Shown here piece after piece: positions 58,707-64,000 of a stretch of 64,000 bases of DNA. This DNA is from Streptomyces aurantiogriseus (GTDB lineage Bacteria > Actinomycetota > Actinomycetes > Streptomycetales > Streptomycetaceae): assembly GCF_014649375.1 (NCBI RefSeq), contig NZ_BMSX01000011.1, positions 248,001 through 312,000 of the forward strand, in the 5' to 3' direction. The translations under genes and the position numbers were made by a program. The notes below the pieces were generated by a model. The model was not told where the DNA came from and did not search any database. It was given only the letters and a program-made list of their open reading frames with translations. The first letter of the stretch is position 1. Every line of letters begins with the position of its first letter.

Positions 58707-60869
58707 TCAGCCGACCGGCAGGGCGGGGGCGGCCGGCGGGCGGTCCGGAAGGAAGCCGTGGGCCCGGCGGGCCAGGTAGGCGGCCTTGTAACGGTCGACC
58801 TCGCGGTGCCAGTTCAGGATGCCCGCCAGCCAGTTCCGCAGGTCGGTGACGTATCCGCGCATGGCCTCGCGGGCCTCGGCGGACAGGTCGAAGTCGTCGT
58901 ACAGAACGGGCAGTTCGTGGGCGATGACGTGCTCGAACTGCCGCATGCGCTGGGTCATCAGGTCATGGACGATGCCGAGTGCGGTCGGGTAGTCGCAGCC
59001 GAAGAAGTTCTGTACGACGAGGATCGCGTTGTGGATCTCGCCCTCGTACTCGATCTCCTTCTGGTACGAGAAGACGTCGTTGATCAGGCAGGCGTAGTCG
59101 ATGGCCGCGTTCTCCAGGGAGCGGACGGGGCCGCTGCGGTAGATCTCCGGCGGAACGGCGGGGCCGTGGCCCATGCGGCACAGGCTCAGGGTGAGGTCGG
59201 AGCCGAAGGTGGCGCGCCGCATCTCCAGGTAGTCGACGGGATCGGGGACGCGGTTCTGGAGCTGGTTGGACAACTCCCACACCCAGCTCTCGGTCATCGC
59301 GTCGACCGCCTCGCGCAGGGTGCGCCGCTGGTCGGGGGTCATCCCGGTGGTGGTCCGCGCCCACAGGTCGAGCAGCGACCGTTCCATGGCGTTCACCGGG
59401 ACGATGGTGTCCTCGCCGTCGACGGGCATACAGGCCGACAGGCGGGCGGTGGTGGACCTGGCCGCGGCCAGGTCGCGGCGGTGGCCGTACACGAGTGGGT
59501 AGTAGTCGTCGCCGTAGGTGCCGAACGCCAGCCACGCGGCGCTGAGGTCGAGGGCCTCGGGTGTGGCGTCGGGATCCAGGCCGGCCGAGCACAGCGCCAG
59601 GTCGCACGAGTCGAGCTTGTCCTCGTCCCAGACGCCTTCGGACAGCATGCCCATGCGGCGCGTCCACTCGACGAGGGTGTGGCGGGCCCGGTCCAGGTGC
59701 GGGCTCAGCTCCACCTGGAAGGGCATGTGGAAGTCGGGCAGCAGGGACGGCCCGACCTTCTCGTACGGCATGTGCGTGTAGGCGCGCAGACGTTTCGCGG
59801 CGGCCGAGGCGAGGAGGGCGCCGATGTCGGAGGCGGAGGTGCCGGGGCCGGTGAGCTTCTGCCAGGGCGCGGTGGAGGTCGCGCCCTCGTTCATGTACCG
59901 GCTGGAGCGCATGTGCCACTCGTGACCACCGGACTGCCAGTCCTGAAGTCCCTTGGTGTACGCGGCGACGGCGGCGACCTCGTCGGGCCGCAGGCCCTTG
60001 TCCAGGGCGAGCGCGGGCACTTCGGTGAGGGCGGTGTGCTCGAACTGGTGGAGGCGGGAGGTGAGGATGTCGTTGACGGTGTCGGCCGCTTCCTGGGTGG
60101 TGCAGCCGAAGAACTTCTCGAGCACCAGGACGCCGTTGCTGAGCTCTCCCTCGTCCTCGACCTCGCGCTGGTAGGAGAACAGGTCGTTGCGCAGGTGCAC
60201 GCCGTCGGAGAAGGTCTCCATCAGCACCCTGAGCGGCCTCGACTCCGCGACGGACGCCGGGACTTCGGCGGTCGCGTACTCCACCAGCCCGGCCGACCAG
60301 GGGGCGCCGCCCACCTTGCGGCGCATCTCGATGTACTCGACGGGGTTGGCGATCCGCCCCTCGTTGATGTTGGACAGCTCCCACATCGACTCGTTGAGCA
60401 GGTGCTCGGTGGCGACGGCGAACCGGCGCCGCCACTCCTGCGACATCGCCGGCACCGTACGCGCCCACAGGTCGGCGAGACCCGCCTCGACCGGATTGCA
60501 CGGTTCGGGCAGGGGAGTCGAGAGGTCCAGCGGCATGAACAGCGGGAGCCGGTCCAGGTGCGCCTTGCCCGCGGCGCGGTCCGGGGTCCGCTTGAACATG
60601 TCGAGGAAGTGGTCGTCGAAGAAGAACACCCACACGTACCAGTCGGTGATCAGTGACAGGGCGGGGCCGTCGCAGTCGGGGTGGGTGTAGGCGCAGAGCA
60701 GGCCGTAGTCGTGCGCCTCCAGGTCGGCCTGCTCCCAGATCCCGGATCCCTCCAGCATGCCCATCGCCCGCGCCCATTCGGTCGAGTGGGCCCGGGCCTC
60801 GTCGACATGCGGGTTCAGCCGCGCGGGATACGGCATGTAGAAGTGCGGGAGTTCGAACGGCTGCGTCAT
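58707..60869 (-). CDS. geoA: Bifunctional germacradienol/geosmin synthase
   Basis: The 720-residue protein has two class I terpene synthase domains. The N-terminal one (residues 1 to about 340) cyclises farnesyl diphosphate to germacradienol using the Asp-rich DDHFLD motif (85-90) and the NDLFSYQRE metal site (228-236). The C-terminal domain, starting near LLPDFHMPFQVELSPHLDR, converts it to geosmin and has GDDYYPL and NDVFSYQKEIEYEGE. Geosmin is the earthy odour of Streptomyces. The gene is transcribed alone, usually during sporulation. No cofactor genes are needed. Both domains look intact. Confidence 0.98.
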   Translation of the reverse strand: MTQPFELPHFYMPYPARLNPHVDEARAHSTEWARAMGMLEGSGIWEQADLEAHDYGLLCAYTHPDCDGPALSLITDWYVWVFFFDDHFLDMFKRTPDRAAGKAHLDRLPLFMPLDLSTPLPEPCNPVEAGLADLWARTVPAMSQEWRRRFAVATEHLLNESMWELSNINEGRIANPVEYIEMRRKVGGAPWSAGLVEYATAEVPASVAESRPLRVLMETFSDGVHLRNDLFSYQREVEDEGELSNGVLVLEKFFGCTTQEAADTVNDILTSRLHQFEHTALTEVPALALDKGLRPDEVAAVAAYTKGLQDWQSGGHEWHMRSSRYMNEGATSTAPWQKLTGPGTSASDIGALLASAAAKRLRAYTHMPYEKVGPSLLPDFHMPFQVELSPHLDRARHTLVEWTRRMGMLSEGVWDEDKLDSCDLALCSAGLDPDATPEALDLSAAWLAFGTYGDDYYPLVYGHRRDLAAARSTTARLSACMPVDGEDTIVPVNAMERSLLDLWARTTTGMTPDQRRTLREAVDAMTESWVWELSNQLQNRVPDPVDYLEMRRATFGSDLTLSLCRMGHGPAVPPEIYRSGPVRSLENAAIDYACLINDVFSYQKEIEYEGEIHNAILVVQNFFGCDYPTALGIVHDLMTQRMRQFEHVIAHELPVLYDDFDLSAEAREAMRGYVTDLRNWLAGILNWHREVDRYKAAYLARRAHGFLPDRPPAAPALPVG

Positions 60870-61116
60870 GGCCGGGCCCTACCCGCGCCCACCAACGGCC
60901 ATCCACGGGGCGGCACATGATCACACCATCGCGTGAACCGGGCGAAACGCCTTGCATCGTAAGCAAATTGTCCGCTTCTGGCTGCCGTGGAGCACCGGTC
61001 GAGCGCGTCCGCCGGCGTCTTGGGGAGACGACCGTGCACCTCGACGGCGGGGCGTGAGGACAGCCGGGGGTGGCCGCTCCGGTGAGCGGGGACGACGGGG
61101 TCGCACAGTGGCAGGG
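60870..61116. other. Upstream region of the geosmin synthase gene
   Basis: The 247-base gap between geosmin synthase and the caspase gene contains no gene. A small hairpin CCGCTC-CGGT-GAGCGG (61074-61089) lies just after the caspase stop and may end that transcript. The geosmin promoter must lie here, but no clear -10/-35 pair could be picked with confidence. Confidence 0.4.
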
Positions 61117-63513
61117 TCAGCGCACTGGCCGACTCAGTCGCGCGAGGCCCTCGGACGCGCGGCTCGCCGCCTCCGCGTTCCCGAGGGCCGCCACCTTGGA
61201 GTACCAGTCACGTGCCGCGTCCGCGTTGCCCTGGCGTTCCTCGATCAGACCGAGGTTGTGCATGGCCCAGGGCGCCGCGTCGGCCCTCTTCGTGACGGAT
61301 CTGGCGTACCGGTCGCGGAGAGGGCCCGTGATGGTGCCGTCGCTCGGCAGGAGATCGAGGATGTACACGTTCCATGCGGTGTAGAGGCGTTCGGTCTCGA
61401 TCGCCCGGTGGTAGCAGTCGGCCGCGGCCTTCCAGGCCCCCTGCCGCTCCTCGAGGATGCCCAGATGCACCATGGCGCGGGCGGCCGTTGCCGTGTCCTT
61501 CTGGGCCGCCGCCTTGGTGAACCACGCGCGTGCCGCGTCCAGGTCGCCCTGCCGCTCCTCGAAAAGGCCAAGGTCCAGCATGGCCCGGGGCGCCACCACC
61601 GCATCGGTGTCAGCGGCTCGGCGGTACCAGCGCCGGGCTGTTTCCACGTTCCCCTCCTCCGCTTCCAGGGAGGCCAGACCGTGCATGGCCCAGGGGCTGT
61701 TCAGCCGGCGCCCGGCGATGACCTCGCTGTACCAGGCCCGCACGCGACGCGTGTCCCGCAGGCGTCTGTGGAGGAACCACACGAACGCGGCCAGTACCCC
61801 TGTGACGGCGTACTGGAACACACTCGCGATCGGGAGGCTCAGGCCCGCGACAAAGGTGGCGCCCCCGATCACGCCCAGGTAGTGGTTCGGATGTGTCAGC
61901 ACGATCCTGTGGGCGGCGTGGACGCCGTAGGCGAACAGCAGGGTTGCTCCGCCGAACAGGACGACCGTACGGGGCACACCGTGGACGTTGCGGTCGACAG
62001 TCGACAGGGTGGTCGACAATGCCAGGAGGACGGCGTAGGTGCGAACGAACTCCGCACGGATGGACTTGGGTGAGTGGAAGGCGTGTCTGCGCAGCAGTGG
62101 GCGCCATGTCGTGCGGTCGAGGGAGGATGTCCTCAGCACCTCGTCGATGGAGCGGCGCTGCCGCCGACTCCAGTTCTCGGACCCCCGGAGCAGCAACTCG
62201 ACGTCGCCGTCGCGCCCTTGGTCGACCAGTACCGAGAAGAGGCCGACCAGGTCACTCCTCCCGCCTGCCGCGCCGCCGATCAGGGCGGAGGCCTGCGCGC
62301 GCAGGCCGCGGGCCCGGAGAGTGCGCGTCAGTTCGACCAGACGATCGATCGGTGACCACTGGCTGAGGTGCCGTATCAGAGTGTCCGCGTCGTCGGCCGG
62401 GAGCCCGGCGATCAGGTCCGCGACGTCGGGGACGGCGAGACCAGCTGCCTCCGTGAGGACGATGGACGTGTACCGGGCGGCGTGCCGCTCGTCCTTGTGC
62501 AGGCCTGCGACCAGGGAGACGATCTCGCGAACCGGCCGGTCCCGGGCCGCCTTCTCCAGGAAGTCCCGGACCTCGTAGCTCATTCCTGCCTTGGGAAGCA
62601 GGCAGGCCAGCTCGGCCACCTCGGCTGCCGGTCCCCGTGCGGCCGTGGCCAGTCGCGCGGACCGGTCCGCCCGGGCCGACTCGATCAGGGTCCGCAGGAC
62701 CACCGCCGTCGCGCCGGCCGTCAGCGGCGGTGCCGGCGTGTCGGCGGTCGGGGCTTCGACGTCGGCGACGAAGGCACGGTTGTGGAAGGCGACACGGCCG
62801 GCGGTGTTGTGGACGCGGCGCTGGGGCTCGGGCCGCCGCTTGGCTCGCAGGCGCGCGTCCACGTGCTGGAAGAGGGTGTCGAGATCGAGGTAACGGTCTC
62901 CGCCGGGAAGGCCGTCGGAGAGCAGTCGGAGGAGTTCGGCGGTGAACGCCGTGTAGGGCTCGCCGGGGACGGAGATGGCCTTCTTGGTGCTGCCGGCTGC
63001 GGCCATCAGGTAGGTGCCCTCCGTGAAACCGCCCGCCTCCTCGACCACCCTGGTGGACGGATCACCCGAGGCCATCCCCAGAGCATGTCCGCTGAAGCAG
63101 CAGTCGAGGACGACGATGCGGCGCCGTGCTCGCGTCGCGACCAGTTGCTCACGGACGCTCTCGTACGAGACGCAGGTGTAGGAGAGGTTCGGCTCGGAGT
63201 CCCGCAGGGACAGGTGAAGCGCGGGCGCCATGGGCATGGTCAGCCCATGGCCCGCGTAGTACACCAGCAGGGTGTCGGTGGCCTCGGCGGCCGCCTGGGC
63301 GATGGGGTGGACCAGTTCCCTGGGGGTGGTCGGGTTCGTGACCACGACACAGTTCTGTGCGGGGAGCCCCCACACGTCCGGGGCGCACAACAGGTCGGCA
63401 AGTGCCTTGAGGTTGGCGGCGACGGCGGGCAGTCCGTCCAGGTTCGGGCTGGTGTACTCGCTGGTCCCGATCAGGACCGCCCGGGACGTGGACGGGTCGG
63501 GAAGCGCGCTCAC
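61117..63513 (-). CDS. Caspase-family protease with transmembrane region and TPR-like repeats
   Basis: The 798-residue protein has an N-terminal caspase (C14) domain (about 1-245): RAVLIGTSEYTSPNLDGLPA, catalytic His89 in LVYYAGHGL, and catalytic Cys139 in VVLDCCFSGHA. A long helical region follows (about 265-490). Then come two or three membrane helices (about 515-583) and four or five TPR/Sel1-like repeats (about 605-785) with recurring LGLFEERQGDLDAARAWF-type text. It starts with a GTG overlapping the EACC1 stop by four bases. In known conflict systems EACC1 sits beside effectors such as this protease. It is probably a regulated cell-death or defence effector anchored at the membrane. Confidence 0.92.
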   Translation of the reverse strand: MSALPDPSTSRAVLIGTSEYTSPNLDGLPAVAANLKALADLLCAPDVWGLPAQNCVVVTNPTTPRELVHPIAQAAAEATDTLLVYYAGHGLTMPMAPALHLSLRDSEPNLSYTCVSYESVREQLVATRARRRIVVLDCCFSGHALGMASGDPSTRVVEEAGGFTEGTYLMAAAGSTKKAISVPGEPYTAFTAELLRLLSDGLPGGDRYLDLDTLFQHVDARLRAKRRPEPQRRVHNTAGRVAFHNRAFVADVEAPTADTPAPPLTAGATAVVLRTLIESARADRSARLATAARGPAAEVAELACLLPKAGMSYEVRDFLEKAARDRPVREIVSLVAGLHKDERHAARYTSIVLTEAAGLAVPDVADLIAGLPADDADTLIRHLSQWSPIDRLVELTRTLRARGLRAQASALIGGAAGGRSDLVGLFSVLVDQGRDGDVELLLRGSENWSRRQRRSIDEVLRTSSLDRTTWRPLLRRHAFHSPKSIRAEFVRTYAVLLALSTTLSTVDRNVHGVPRTVVLFGGATLLFAYGVHAAHRIVLTHPNHYLGVIGGATFVAGLSLPIASVFQYAVTGVLAAFVWFLHRRLRDTRRVRAWYSEVIAGRRLNSPWAMHGLASLEAEEGNVETARRWYRRAADTDAVVAPRAMLDLGLFEERQGDLDAARAWFTKAAAQKDTATAARAMVHLGILEERQGAWKAAADCYHRAIETERLYTAWNVYILDLLPSDGTITGPLRDRYARSVTKRADAAPWAMHNLGLIEERQGNADAARDWYSKVAALGNAEAASRASEGLARLSRPVR

Positions 63514-63848
63514 TCGTCGAGCGCCCTGAGGAGTCGGGCGACGGCCTCGGGGTCGCTGTCGTCGAGGGTGATCCGGACGCCGTCGCGTTCGATCGTGACG
63601 GAGGTGGGCCTCGGACGGGTGCCCCGCCAGGCGACGTAGGCGAGCCCGAGGCTCGAGATCTGGAAGCCGCTGTCGATCACGAGTTTGACCACGTCGAACG
63701 CACCCCCCATCTCACCCTCACCGGGCGGCGGAGCCTCCCACGAGATCAGCGCCCTATGGCGGATGTCCGGCTCCTCGCACAACCACTGGGCGAACGACCG
63801 GAGTTCCTCCTCCGAGCCGTCCACCCGCACCCGGACCACCTGGGACAT
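63510..63848 (-). CDS. Effector-associated constant component EACC1
   Basis: The 112-residue protein matches the EACC1 pattern. VVRVRVDGSEEELRSFAQWL opens with a beta-strand and helix, and a short region with GEMGGAFDVVKLVID follows. A hydrophobic stretch SGFQISSLGLAYVAW comes next, and the protein ends with VTIERDGVRITLDDSDPEAV ARLLRAL. EACC1 genes accompany effector genes (caspases, trypsins and others) in actinobacterial conflict systems. The stop overlaps the caspase start (GTGA), so both are made together. The role is as adaptor or regulator by association only. Confidence 0.87.
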   Translation of the reverse strand: MSQVVRVRVDGSEEELRSFAQWLCEEPDIRHRALISWEAPPPGEGEMGGAFDVVKLVIDSGFQISSLGLAYVAWRGTRPRPTSVTIERDGVRITLDDSDPEAVARLLRALDE

Positions 63849-64000
63849 GCACGCACCCCTTCCCCCCGGTCGGCCGATGGCAGCATAGGGCGCCACGCCC
63901 CGGTTCCGGCCGGTTTACGACAAGGTCCCCCGTTCGGTGCCGGCCTGCCGCTCACCCTTGCCGGGCCTCTGACCACCGGTCACCCTGCTCGCATGACCTC
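63849..64000. other. Upstream region of the EACC1-caspase module, window end
   Basis: The last 152 bases hold no gene. An ATG on the + strand at 63993 could start a divergent gene outside the window, but too little is visible to call it. Confidence 0.3.

Noticed and set aside
58707..60869. Two separate terpene synthase genes
   Set aside because: The two domains are in one uninterrupted frame, as in known geosmin synthases.

Overview
The window is chromosomal DNA of a Streptomyces-like actinomycete. The GC content is very high, GTG starts are common, many neighbouring genes overlap by 4 bases, and it carries a two-domain geosmin synthase, a subtilisin-inhibitor-like protein, the actinobacterial sulfur-assimilation operon with its HVDLGR-type leader peptide, GlgX/TreY/TreZ and an SAV2148-type HEPN protein. 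The gene order recalls the right-hand part of the Streptomyces coelicolor core (around SCO6060-SCO6105) and its S. avermitilis counterpart. That comparison is from memory, not from a search.

Layout. 1-10.9 kb: a truncated LacI-type regulator, a ThuA-domain protein, a lipoprotein, two VOC proteins, two AraC regulators, an NmrA-type oxidoreductase, a BrkB/YihY membrane protein, an AidB-like acyl-CoA dehydrogenase and a GAF-domain regulator. 10.9-12.9 kb: a secreted protein and a GNAT enzyme. 12.9-22.4 kb: the sulfur block. It runs leader peptide, sulfite reductase, zinc-ribbon protein, cysH, cysC, cysD, cysN, a sulfonate-type ABC transporter (binding lipoprotein, ATPase, permease) and a sirohydrochlorin chelatase. 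Together these import sulfur compounds, activate sulfate, reduce it to sulfide and supply the siroheme that sulfite reductase needs. 22.4-29.4 kb: an ArsR-like regulator divergent from an MFS exporter, redox and thiol enzymes, and gene remnants. 29.4-36.7 kb: an MMPL exporter, a macrolide-type glycosyltransferase, and a carbohydrate ABC importer without its own ATPase.

36.7-42 kb: a kinase-fold protein, a DEDDh exonuclease, the HEPN protein, and a copper amine oxidase apparently split into two exported proteins. 42-53.2 kb: the glycogen-to-trehalose genes glgX-treY and, 4.8 kb away, treZ. Between them lie a GNAT enzyme, two convergent paralogous M14 carboxypeptidase-like genes, a secreted protease inhibitor and an FHA protein. 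53.2-58.7 kb: a small hypothetical, an APH-fold protein that lacks its catalytic Asp, an M24 peptidase, a phosphoesterase remnant, a PDZ membrane protein, and a LysR regulator divergent from a GATase1-like protein. 58.7-64 kb: geosmin synthase, then a two-gene EACC1-caspase module that looks like a conflict (regulated cell death or defence) system continuing past the window edge.

A recurring feature is short tandem duplication lying over the end of a gene: at the GAF regulator, the FHA protein and the LysR regulator over the stop codon, at the BrkB gene just past it, and at a binding lipoprotein over the start codon. Convergent gene pairs are often separated by perfect hairpins. No tRNA, rRNA, CRISPR array or intact transposon was seen.
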